Part shown: positions 36,677-44,806 of the stretch, piece by piece
Layout of the letters: every line of letters starts with the position of its first letter
Position numbering within the stretch: position 1 is the stretch's first letter
NCBI RefSeq assembly: GCF_900187065.1
Contig: NZ_LT906483.1
Location: forward strand, 1,674,001-1,738,000
From: Mycolicibacterium thermoresistibile
Lineage (GTDB): Bacteria; Actinomycetota; Actinomycetes; Mycobacteriales; Mycobacteriaceae
Direction: 5' to 3'
DNA: 64,000 bases
Notes under the pieces: model-generated
What the model was told of the DNA's origin: nothing
Seen by the model: the letters and a program-made list of their open reading frames with translations, nothing else
Database searches by the model: none
Program-made: the position numbers and the translations under genes

Positions 36677-38736
36677 CCGCTGCTCACAGGTGAGGAATTT
36701 CGGCGAGCACACCTGGGGACTTTCGATGAGCGCAATCATCGACGGTGTCGTCGTGGAGTCTGTGCATGTCGACCTCGACCGAACCCGCACCATCTATGTC
36801 CGCACCGCCGAGCAGTGGGGCGGCGTGTGTCCTGGATGCATGGTCCGGTCAGCTCGCTCGAAGGGCTGGGTGAGCACTCGGCCCCGCGATATCAAGATCG
36901 GGCCGGACATTCCCCGGATCGTATGGCGGAAACGAAAGTGGGTGTGCGCCAACATGTGTTGTGACCGCAAGTCATTCACAGAGTCGGTGCCGTCGATCCC
37001 GCCGCGAGCACGGGTGACGGTGCGGGCCAAGCGCGAGATGGCCTCGGCGGTGCTTGACGATGACCGCTCGGTCAAGGCGGTCGCCGCCGCGTACGGCTGC
37101 ACCTGGAACACCTGTCACGACGCGGTCATCGCCACGGCGGACCCGGTGCTGGCCGGCGAACCCGAAGCCGTGAGCGTGCTGGGAATCGACGAGACCCGTC
37201 GCGGCAAGGCCAAATGGGAGACCTGCTCGCAGACCGGTACCCGATCCTGGGTGGACCGCTTCGACACCGGGCTGGTCGATATCACCGGCACGGGCGGGTT
37301 GTTGGTGCAGGTCAACGGCCGTGCGGCCAAACCGGTGACCGACTGGCTGGATCAGCGTGATCCCGGCTGGAAGGCCACCATCGAGTTCGTCGCGATCGAC
37401 ATGTCGGTCACCTACGCCAACGCTGCGCGCCAAGCGTTGCCGCACGCGAAGCTGATCGTCGATCGGTTTCATCTGGTCAAGCGGGCCAACGAAATGGTCG
37501 ATGAGGTCCGGCGCCGCACTACCCAAGCCCACCGTTTGCGCCGCGGACGCAAAAGCGACCCCGAATGGATCAACCGGCGCCGGCTGCTGCGCGCCGCTGA
37601 GCGATTGACCGATGAGCAACGCCACAAGCTGTTCGTGAAACTGACCTCAGCGGACCCCAATGGCGACATCGCCGCCGCCTGGATCGCCAAAGAGCTCCTA
37701 CGAGATGTGTTGGCCTGCACCGCCCGTGGCGGATTGACCTACGAGATCCGCGATGCGCTGTACCGGTTCTACACGTTCTGCGCCGCCTGCTCGGTGCCCG
37801 AGATCAGCAAGCTTGCCCGCACCATCTCAGCATGGCAGGAGCCGATGATCCTGGCCATCCGAGCAATGATCAGAACCTGTGGATGAGCCTCGGGGTGGGG
37901 GCGTGAAAGTGGGCGCACCTTCCCGAGGATGATCTGAATGTCAGTAGGTCCGATCATGAGCCGGCGTTGGCGCGCTGGTTCGGGAAGGTACGCCCATGCT
38001 CACCGTAGTTCACGACGCCGAGGACGCCAACGACAGCGACACTCCCGGTCGCTCGTTGTTGGATGAGATCGTCCGCGACGGGGCGCGACAGATGCTGGCC
38101 GCCGCGTTGCAGGCCGAGGTCGCCGCGTATGTGGCCCAGTACGCCGACCAGCTCGATGAGAACGGCCACCGCCTGGTGGTGCGCAACGGCTACCACCAGC
38201 CCCGCGAGGTGCTGACCGCAGCCGGTGCGGTGCAGGTCAAAGCGCCGCGAGTCAACGACAAACGTGTCGACCCCGACACCGGCGAACGCAAACGGTTCTC
38301 CTCGGCGATCCTGCCGGCCTGGGCGCGCAAGTCTCCGCAGATGAGCGAAGTGCTGCCGCTTTTGTATCTGCACGGGCTGTCCACCAGCGACTTCACCCCG
38401 GCATTGGAGCAGTTCCTGGGTTCGGGTGCGGGGTTGTCGGCCACCACGATCACCCGGCTCACGGCGCAGTGGCAGGACGAGGCCCGCGCGTTTGCGGCCC
38501 GGGACCTGTCCGGCACCGACTACGTCTACCTGTGGGTCGACGGTATCCACCTCAAGGTCCGCCTGGACCAGGAAAAACTCTGTTTGCTGGTGATGCTGGG
38601 CGTGCGCGCTGACGGCCGCAAAGAGCTGGTGGCGATCACCGACGGCTACCGGGAATCGACCGAGTCGTGGGCTGATCTGCTGCGCGACTGTAAACGACGC
38701 GGCATGACACTTCCTGAGTCAACCCCTACGCAGTTT

Positions 38737-39966
38737 TCATGCTGCGGTGTGCAGTTTTTGTACGGCACCGTGCCGGGCGGGGTCGTAGGGGCTTTGGTCG
38801 TGCCAGCAGCGGTAGATGACGCGAATCCAGGCGCGGGCGAGGATTCGCACGGCGTGGGGGTGGTCGTGTCCGCGCGCGCGGGCTCGGTTGTAGATGTCGG
38901 CTGCCCAAGTGCTTTGGTGTCGGCTGTTGTCAGCGAAGGTGGTCAGTGCTCGGCGGAAGCGTTTGTTGCATGCCCAGCGGAAGTGCACGGCGTGTTGTTT
39001 GCCGGAAGATTTGGTGACGGGAGTGACCCCGGCCAGGGCGGCCACGGCGTCGGGACCGTCGTAGGCTGCACGGGAGTCGCCCCACTCGGCGAGCACCTGG
39101 GCGGCGTTGATCTGACCCGACCTTGGCAGCGACGTGAAGACCTCGGCGTCCGGGTGCTCCCCGAGGCGGGCGATGACGGATCGGTCGAGGGCCTTGCCTG
39201 CGCTGTTGAGCGCCTCGATGACGCTGACGAGGGCCAGCACGACGTCGCGGACGGCGATAGTCAGGACGGGATCGGTGGTGCCTGCGGGTGCGCTGCGCAG
39301 CCGGGTCAACAGTTCTTTGACTGGTCGTCGACCGGAATAGGAATGCTTGACAAGGAACGCAGCCAAGCGTTTCTCTCCGAGTCGAGCGGCGCTGGCCGCG
39401 GTGGGATAGCGACGCAGGAACGCCAGGCTGATTGGAGATTCGACGTCGGCGAAGATCGCTTTGGCGCCAGGCCAGTGATCATCGAGCAGGGCGCTGAGTT
39501 GGTTGGTGGCCGCCACCCGCATGGCGACAACGTCGTCGCGGGTGCGGACCACCGTGCGCAGCGCCTTGGTCGACGAACTGTACGGGGCTGCGGGGCGCAG
39601 TCGATGGTGGCGCAAGCGCAGGTATTCGGCGATCACCAGGGCGTCACCGGCATCAGACTTGGCGCCGGAGATGACTTCGCCGTCCCGCCACGTTTTGATG
39701 GCGTTCGGGGATACCGGGATGACCGGGTGGCCGGCTTCGAGCAGCAGGTCGACCAGCCGCCCATTGGGTCGTTCGATCCCGATGTGCACATCGGCGGGAT
39801 CGCCGAACTTGGACAGTTTGCGAATCAGTGTGGCGATGCCATCGGCAGTATGGTCAATCATGAACTGCGCCAGTATCTTTCCCACTGCGGACAGCACGCA
39901 CACGGCATGAGTGGCGGCAGCCCAGTCCAACCCGACGTAGATGATATCTGCGGTTTCCTCGGACAA
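38737..39966 (-). CDS. IS110-family transposase/recombinase (DEDD)
   Basis: A 409-residue IS110 transposase. The N-terminal RuvC-like DEDD domain shows VGLDWAAATHAV, IGIERPNG and SGAKSDAGDALVIAEYLRLR, and the C-terminal transposase_20 domain carries the helix-hairpin region FTSLPRSGQINAAQVLAEWGD and the Ser-containing LAGVTPVTKSSGKQ. The frame is complete. TTG 39966 follows a GAGGAG ribosome-binding site. These enzymes recombine DNA guided by an RNA encoded in the element's end. Confidence 0.94.
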   Translation of the reverse strand: MSEETADIIYVGLDWAAATHAVCVLSAVGKILAQFMIDHTADGIATLIRKLSKFGDPADVHIGIERPNGRLVDLLLEAGHPVIPVSPNAIKTWRDGEVISGAKSDAGDALVIAEYLRLRHHRLRPAAPYSSSTKALRTVVRTRDDVVAMRVAATNQLSALLDDHWPGAKAIFADVESPISLAFLRRYPTAASAARLGEKRLAAFLVKHSYSGRRPVKELLTRLRSAPAGTTDPVLTIAVRDVVLALVSVIEALNSAGKALDRSVIARLGEHPDAEVFTSLPRSGQINAAQVLAEWGDSRAAYDGPDAVAALAGVTPVTKSSGKQHAVHFRWACNKRFRRALTTFADNSRHQSTWAADIYNRARARGHDHPHAVRILARAWIRVIYRCWHDQSPYDPARHGAVQKLHTAA

Positions 39967-40200
39967 CGAATCTCCTCAAGGTGGCAGCGACGACGCGGCG
40001 AGGGGGTCGACCACCGGACGGTCACTAACTGGCGCTCTGCGGCGCGTCTTCCTGATGCCGGTCTGCGACTCCGGGAGGGCCGAGGGCGGCGGTGTCATGC
40101 TGGCCCTCTACGAGCGACCGCACCTGGCCGTCACCTCGGCCCCCGCCGAGTCCCTTCAACGAACACCCATCAGGCATCCGCAATAAGGATGGTGCCCTAG
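39967..40200 (-). ncRNA. Candidate bridge RNA region of the IS110 element
   Basis: The 234-base non-coding end upstream of the transposase is where IS110-group elements encode the bridge (seek) RNA that pairs with donor and target DNA (established for IS621 and relatives). The segment is G+C-rich with self-complementary stretches, e.g. GGACTCGGCGGGGGCCGAGG and CCGCCGCCCTCGGCC. I inferred position only; the guide loops were not resolved. Confidence 0.4.
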
Positions 40201-41334
40201 TGACCGCCCCAGTGCTCGCGGTCGGCGATGGCGCCTTGGGGTTTTGAACGCGGTGCGCGAAGTGTTCCCGGCCACCCGTGAGCAGCGGTGCTGGTTTCAC
40301 AAGCAAGCCAATGTGCTTGCCGCGCTGCCGAAATCAGCACACCCGTCGGCGTTGGCAGCGCTCAAAGAGATCTACAACGCCGAGGATATCGACAAAGCCC
40401 AGGTCGCGGTCAAAGCCTTCGAGGTCGACTTCGGCGCCAAATATCCCAAGGCGGTCGCCAAGATCACCGACGATCTGGACACCCTGCTGGAATTCTACCG
40501 CTATCCCGCCGAGCACTGGATCCACCTACGCACCACGAATCCGATCGAAAGCACCTTCGCCACAGTGCGTTTGCGCACCAAAGTCACCAAAGGTCCGGGG
40601 TCACGAGCAGCTGGTCTGGCCATGGCCTACAAGCTCATCGACGCCGCCGCGGCCCGCTGGCGCGCCGTCAACGCACCACACCTGGTCGCCCTGGTCCGCG
40701 CCGGCGCGGTCTTCCACAAGGGCAAACTGCTCGAACGCCCCACCGAGATCACCCCACCGACACCGCCCTCAGACGGCGATCAGCAAGCCGGAACGGAGGT
40801 CGCCTGAAACACGCCGATCCACAGGTATTGACAATTCCTCTGGCCATCCAGACCGGACTGTCCAACGCCCGCAGCGAAGGCTACAACCGCATCATCAAAC
40901 CTGACTTGGGCCACTTTTTGGGAGCAGCGGTGACCGCGGGTCGTTGAGCTGCGGTTATCGGTGTTGGCGGGTCGAGATGTGTGCACTAAATGGTGGCTCG
41001 TAGGGTGCGGTGGTGGCGTATGTGCGCACTGTGAAGACCGCCTCGGGAGCCACGGCGGTGCAGATCGTGTGGTCTTCGCGAAAGGGCTCGCGCCAAATCG
41101 AGCATCTCGGCTCAGCGCATGATGAGGCGCAATTGGAGGCGCTGAAAGCCGCAGCAACACAGCGGCTGGCCGCCGGTCAGCAGTCGTTGGATCTCGATCT
41201 TGGGCAGAACCGCACCAGTGATGGGCCGTTGAAGATCACCGCGTCGTGTTCGCAGCACCTGTGGGATGCGCTGTGCCACGCCTACCGGGTGCTGGGATTC
41301 GACCGTGCCCTCGACGGCGATGAGGTGTTCCGTG

Positions 41335-42768
41335 GAGCCTGTCAAGATTTCTGTGTATGCGGGTGGTCAGAGGTAGGGGTTGATGCGGTCGGGGTAGGCG
41401 GCCGCGAGCTGGGCGAGGGCTTGTTTCCAGTTGGTGGTGACTTGTCCTTCGACGAGGCGGCCTGAGGCCCTCCGTTGCCCGGCGGGCTTGCCCTTCTCGG
41501 CGGCGCGTTCGCGGGCCCTTCGGTCTTCGATGTTGCAGATCGCCAGCCACAGCAGCTTGACGGCCGATTCGGTGCTCGGGAAGTGGCCGCGGTTCTTGGT
41601 GACCTTGCGCAGCTGGAAATTCAGCGACTCGATCGAGTTCGTCGTGTAGATGACCCGCCTCAGCATGGGCGGGAACTGCAGGAACGGCGTGAATCGCTCC
41701 CACGCCGCGGTCCAGGTCGCCACGGTCTGCGGGTACTTGGCGCCCCAGGCCGAGGCCTCGAACTCGGCCAGCGCCGCCAGGGCGGTCTCCTCGTTCGGGG
41801 CGGTGTAGATCTTCTTCAGCTCGGCGGCGACCTTCTTGCGATCGCCGTAGGACACGAACCGCATCGAGGCCCGGATCAGGTGCACTACGCAGGTCTGGAC
41901 CATCGAGTCGGGCCAGGTCGCCTCGATCGCCTCCGGAAGGCCGGCCAGGCCGTCGCAGCACACGATGAGTACGTCCCGGACGCCGCGATTGGCCAGGTCT
42001 GCGCACACGTGGGCCCAGAAGGAGGCGCCCTCGGTGTCTTGGACCCAGATCCCCAGCACGTGCTTGATGCCCTCGAGGTCGACGCCGACGGCGATGTAGG
42101 CCGAGCGGCCCACGACCCGGTGGTCTTGGCGGACTTTGATGCGGATGGCATCGAGGTAGATGACCGGGTAGAACTCCTCCAGCGGCCGGTTCTGCCACTG
42201 CAGCACGGCGTCGGCCACGGCGTCGGTGATCGCCGAGATCGTGCCCGCCGACAGCTCCACGCCGATCGTCGTGGCCAGATGGTGCTCGATCTCGCGGACG
42301 GTCATGCCGCCGGCGTAGAGGCTGATGATCATGTCGTCCAGCCCGTCCAGACGGCGCTGGCCCTTGCGGATCAACCTCGGGGTGAACGTGCCGGCCCGAT
42401 CCCGGGGGACGTCGATGGTGAACGAGCCGACCTCGGACTCGATGGTCTTCGAGGTGGTGCCGTTGCGGGCATTCGGGCGCTTAGCCGGCGCCGGCTCGCC
42501 CTTCTCATAGCCCAGATGGCCGGTCAGTTCCGCCTGCAGGCCCCGCTCCAGGGTCGTCTTCAACAGCGCCGGCAACAGCCCGTCCGAGCCGGTGATCTCG
42601 ACCTCGCCGGAGTCGATCTTGGCGAACAACTCGTCCAGCGCACCGCTGGCCTGGAGCTGCGCGACGAGCTCGTTACCCGTCGTCGAGGAAGTGCCCTTTT
42701 CATCGGTCATCGTCATCTCTTGCTGCGTGTCCTTTCAGCACGGCTTACACAGAAAACTAAACACGCCC
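41335..42768 (-). mobile_element. IS256-family element 2 (intact), inside the IS1634-type element
   Basis: A 1434-bp element flanked by an 8-bp duplication GTTCCGTG (41327-41334 and 42769-42776). The left end begins GAGCCTGTCAAGATTTCTGT and the complemented right end GGGCGTGTTTAGTTTTCTGT. It is of a different subtype from IS256 element 1: both the ends and the transposase differ. Confidence 0.93.
41367..42716 (-). CDS. IS256-family transposase (element 2)
   Basis: A 449-residue, complete IS256 (mutator-type) transposase. The DDE residues lie in VIYLDAIRIKVRQD, DVLIVCCDGLAGLPEAI and the region around TNSIESLNFQLRKVTKNRGHFPS; the family signature LLPALLKTTLERGLQAELTGHLGYE is near the N-terminus. 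ATG 42716 is the first of two Met codons (MTMTDEKG). Together with the ISL3 copy A, IS21 and IS110 enzymes it is one of four apparently functional transposition systems in the block. Confidence 0.95.
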   Translation of the reverse strand: MTMTDEKGTSSTTGNELVAQLQASGALDELFAKIDSGEVEITGSDGLLPALLKTTLERGLQAELTGHLGYEKGEPAPAKRPNARNGTTSKTIESEVGSFTIDVPRDRAGTFTPRLIRKGQRRLDGLDDMIISLYAGGMTVREIEHHLATTIGVELSAGTISAITDAVADAVLQWQNRPLEEFYPVIYLDAIRIKVRQDHRVVGRSAYIAVGVDLEGIKHVLGIWVQDTEGASFWAHVCADLANRGVRDVLIVCCDGLAGLPEAIEATWPDSMVQTCVVHLIRASMRFVSYGDRKKVAAELKKIYTAPNEETALAALAEFEASAWGAKYPQTVATWTAAWERFTPFLQFPPMLRRVIYTTNSIESLNFQLRKVTKNRGHFPSTESAVKLLWLAICNIEDRRARERAAEKGKPAGQRRASGRLVEGQVTTNWKQALAQLAAAYPDRINPYL

Positions 42769-44123
42769 GTTCCGTGACTTGGTGCTAGCGCGCATCATCG
42801 AGCCGACCAGCAAGGCCGATTCACTGCGGGTGCTCGCTGAGACCGGGGTGGATCCGCCGGCGTACCGCACCGTCAAGCGCCGTTTACCCGCTTTCGCTAA
42901 AGACGCTGTGACAAGCACTATCCAAAGCATGCGCGACACATGCTCAACTGGGTCCGGCCTCGTTGGTGCTCTACGACGTGTCAACGTTGCACTTCGAGAC
43001 CGATGTCGCTGATGGGTTTCGCGAGCCGGGTTTTTCGAAGGAACGCCGCCTGGATCCGCAGATTACCCTCGGGGTGCTCACCGACGCCTCCGGGTTTCCG
43101 CTCAACGTAGCGGCCTTCGAGGGCAATAAAGCCGAGACCGCGACCATGGTTCCAGTCATCAACGCGTTCAAGGCCGCCCACCGGTTGACCGATGTAACCG
43201 TGGTCGCTGATGCCGGCATGATTTCGGAGAGCAACCAGGTCGCTCTGCAGGCGGCCGGGTTGTCGTTCATCCTGGGCACCCGCATCCCGTATCTGCCCGA
43301 TGTGGTGCGCCAATGGCGTGACGACCACCCCGACGACCAGGTTCCCGACGGGTTGGTGCTGACCCAGCCGTGGCCGTCGACCAGTGCGGAGAAGGCCCGC
43401 GGGATCCCGGATCGGGTGATCTACTACCAGTACCGCCACGACCGGGCACGGCGCACACTGCGCGGCATCGATGAGCAGATCGCCAAAGCCCAGCGCGCGG
43501 TCGACGGGCACGCCCCGGTCAAACGCAACCGCTTCATCCAGCTCACCGGGGCCACCAGATCGGTGAACCGAACCCTAGAGGCCAAGGTTCGCGCGCTGGC
43601 GGGATGGAAGGGCTACACCACCAACCTGACCAGCCAGCCCGCAGAGTTCATCATCGGCGCTTATCACCAGCTGTGGCGTATCGAGAAGTCCTTCCGGATG
43701 TCCAAACACGACCTGGCCGCCCGGCCGATCTATCACCGCACCCGCGACTCCATCGAGGCCCACCTGACGATCGTCTTCGCGGCCATGGCGGTCTCGCACT
43801 GGATCGAGCACCGAACAGGTTGGAGCATCAAGAAGTTCGTGCGCACCGCACGCCGCTACCGCACCGTGCAGATCCGCGCCGGCCAACAAATCCTGACCGC
43901 CGCCGACCCATTACCCGACGACCTCAGCGACGCGCTCACCAACATCCACAGCCGCGATGCGCACTAAATTGGCCCAACTCGGGTCAAACACGTCGGCCGC
44001 ATCGCCTTCGGATTCCGCAACCCAGAAAACCAACGCCGCCGAGTACGGTGGGCCTGCACCCGCCAATCCCGGCGGACGCCACCCAGCACCAAGCAGGTAC
44101 GCCCCTGCTAACTCGGAAGAGCC

Positions 44124-44226
44124 GCTTTACAAAGAGGACAGGCCATGGACTGAGGGCATCATCGGAAACCGTCGACGTAAAGACCCGAAAGATGTGAAGG
44201 GACCGCAAGAACCGGGGTCTTCGTGA
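44124..44226 (+). pseudogene. Small island gene, 3' part
   Basis: The open frame LYKEDRPWTEGIIGNRRRKD followed by PKDVKGPQEPGSS and a TGA at 44224-44226 continues the frame of the split gene at 25626-25771 when the transposon is removed. The apparent longer ORF starting at 43957 is an artefact of reading out of the ISL3 right end. The 73 bases between this stop and the next gene's stop (44227-44299) hold nothing I can identify. Confidence 0.55.
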
Positions 44227-44299
44227 GGCGTGGATGACTTGTGCGCTGTTGCCGGTTCTTGTCGCGTAACTTCAACCCAGCGTGTGTATCGCGTTCGCC

Positions 44300-44806
44300 C
44301 TACTGACCCATCGCGGTGATCACGACGACGGGAGAGCCCACAGCCAAGTACGCACGGGCGTTGAGCCGTGCTGAGGAGAACGCCCCGTCGAGCGCATCGC
44401 TGGTGAGATAACTACTTCCAGGTAGGGCGTTCGTCAATGTCTTCCACACGTCGGGTTGCTCTGTGGTGGGCGCCGGCTGGTATTTGTCCACCAGGGTGGC
44501 AGCTGTATCCGGAGTTAACTCGATAACCGAGTCGAGCCAGTATGTCGACGGCCCAGGCACCCTTGAATCTCCCATCTCGCCGCTGACCCACAACGCTGCA
44601 ACCGGCGTCCCAAGCGCGGGGAAGCGTTTCGTCAATGGCTCGAGGTCGTTTCTGACCGGGTTGGGTTCGCTCTTAGCTGCGGTAGTACCCACAACGACCT
44701 CGCTACTCTGCGGATGTTCAGCGTGGGTTCCGCAAGCCACAACACTAAATACTGCCAGTAACGGGGCTGCGGCCGTTAACCCTCGAAACCACCGAAGCGT
44801 AATCAT
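44300..44806 (-). CDS. Lipoprotein, candidate immunity protein for the adjacent ESX effector
   Basis: A 168-residue predicted lipoprotein. The signal peptide has a lipobox FSVVAC with Cys25 as the lipid-attachment site. The mature domain (~30-168) contains LEPLTKRFPALGTPVAALWVSGEMGDSRVPGPSTYWLDSVIEL and a C-terminal ARAYLAVGSPVVVITAMGQ; I recognise no enzyme motif. Its ATG overlaps the stop of the upstream effector by 4 bases (ATGA), so the two are translationally coupled. A small outer-leaflet-anchored protein directly behind a modular toxin is the classic layout of an immunity gene for a toxin acting outside the cytoplasmic membrane; that function is inferred from context alone. Confidence 0.62.
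   Translation of the reverse strand: MITLRWFRGLTAAAPLLAVFSVVACGTHAEHPQSSEVVVGTTAAKSEPNPVRNDLEPLTKRFPALGTPVAALWVSGEMGDSRVPGPSTYWLDSVIELTPDTAATLVDKYQPAPTTEQPDVWKTLTNALPGSSYLTSDALDGAFSSARLNARAYLAVGSPVVVITAMGQ

Larger units (their letters stand above)
34323..36738 (+). mobile_element. IS21-family insertion sequence (intact)
   Basis: A 2416-bp element with TG...CA ends: the left end begins TGACCGCGCTCACTGAAATT and the complement of the right end begins TGATTGCGCTCATCGAAAGT. Short direct copies of the CGAAATTCCCCAC type lie just inside, as usual for IstA binding sites. The target duplication is TCGA. It carries overlapping istA and istB and appears complete. Confidence 0.93.
38708..40200 (-). mobile_element. 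IS110-family element (intact), inside IS256 element 1
   Basis: The insertion lies between GGCATGA (38701-38707) and TGACCGCCCC (40201-40210); the trinucleotide TGA occurs at both junctions, so the edge is uncertain by up to 3 bases. There are no clear terminal inverted repeats, as usual for IS110. The transposase gene is on the minus strand, leaving 29 bases at its 3' side and 234 bases at its 5' side. Confidence 0.85.
37996..40807 (+). pseudogene. IS256-family transposase (element 1), split and frameshifted
   Basis: The N-terminal part (37996-38706) reads through LLDEIVRDGARQMLAAALQAE, the first DDE Asp (YLWVDGIHLKVR) and ends at CKRRGM. The remainder resumes after IS110 at 40204 as APVLAVGDGALGF, where a one-base loss near 40246 turns the expected Trp codon TGG into TGA; the frame then continues as NAVREVFPATREQRCWFHK (from 40244) with the conserved NPIESTFATVR and ends at 40807. 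Two independent lesions make this transposase inactive. Confidence 0.9.
37861..40840 (+). mobile_element. IS256-family element 1, itself interrupted by IS110
   Basis: The ends are inverted repeats GAGCAATGATCAGAACCTGT on the left and, complemented, GAGGAATTGTCAATACCTGT on the right. The flanking target duplication is the 9-mer TGGCCATCC (37852-37860 and 40841-40849), present once in copy A. Without the 1493-bp IS110 insert and one TGA the element would be about 1.48 kb, normal for IS256. Confidence 0.92.
41010..43967 (+). pseudogene. IS1634-family transposase, interrupted and frameshifted
   Basis: The N-terminal piece (41010-41334) starts VAYVRTVKTASGATAVQIVW and reaches DGDEVFR, where IS256 element 2 enters. 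After the insert the frame resumes as DLVLARIIEPTSKADSLRVL and is lost near 42920, where the expected family sequence continues in another frame (HAQLGPASLVLYDVSTLHFETD, then the open frame to 43967 with DPQITLGVLTDASGFPL and the C-terminal YHQLWRIEKSFRMSKHDL). The frame change is independent of the IS256 insertion, so the protein is dead. Confidence 0.85.
40900..43983 (+). mobile_element. IS1634-type (IS1549-like) element, interrupted by IS256 element 2
   Basis: The left end CCTGACTTGGGCCA and the complemented right end CCCGAGTTGGGCCA form the terminal inverted repeats. The 5-bp target duplication TCAAA (40895-40899 and 43984-43988) occurs once in copy A. Removing the IS256 insert (1434 bp plus 8) leaves about 1.64 kb, normal for the family. 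Its transposase is broken twice. Confidence 0.88.
34285..44111 (+). pseudogene. ISL3 transposase of copy B, disrupted by three insertions
   Basis: This is the same gene as the copy A transposase, but interrupted near codon 13 by IS21, near codon 386 by IS256 and near codon 402 by the IS1634-type element. The IS21 right end supplies an in-frame ATG (36726) that would restart translation into the second piece (apparent frame 36690-37886), but that product lacks the last ~55 residues and should be inactive. The single substitution relative to copy A is at 37714. Confidence 0.88.
25772..44123 (+). mobile_element. Composite transposon-like block flanked by two ISL3 copies
   Basis: The block is bounded by two same-orientation copies of one 1461-bp ISL3-family element (left copy 25772-27232; right copy in four pieces between 34165 and 44123). 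Between them lie an IS3-family remnant, a truncated gene, an HTH gene and a type III restriction-modification system with composition and codon use unlike the mycobacterial core. The whole interrupts a small gene. The outer flanks are GCTAAAGG (25764-25771) and GCTTTACA (44124-44131), so the 8-bp duplication expected for one composite transposition event is not visible. Homologous recombination with, or deletion next to, a pre-existing ISL3 copy is an alternative route. All five inserts inside the right copy arrived later. Confidence 0.8.
34165..44123 (+). mobile_element. ISL3-family insertion sequence, copy B, split into four pieces
   Basis: The pieces are 34165-34322, 36743-37860, 40850-40899 and 43989-44123. 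Their lengths (158+1118+50+135) sum to exactly 1461, the length of copy A. The only difference I can see is C at 37714 against T at 26901 (Val to Ala). The three interruptions are an IS21 element, an IS256 element and an IS1634-type element, each with its own target duplication. Both terminal inverted repeats are intact, so the ends could still be mobilised by transposase from copy A. Confidence 0.93.

Noticed and set aside
36690..37886. An apparently intact second ISL3 transposase gene (398 codons)
   Set aside because: Its start lies in the IS21 right end and its stop in IS256-1; it is only the middle piece of the disrupted copy B transposase.
37996..40200. Fusion protein of IS256 transposase with 490 extra residues
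   Set aside because: The extension is the non-coding strand of the IS110 element; the real IS256 continuation resumes at 40204.
43957..44226. Open frame spanning the ISL3 right end
   Set aside because: It begins inside the IS1634-type and ISL3 remnants and runs into the tail of the split small gene, so it is not one gene.
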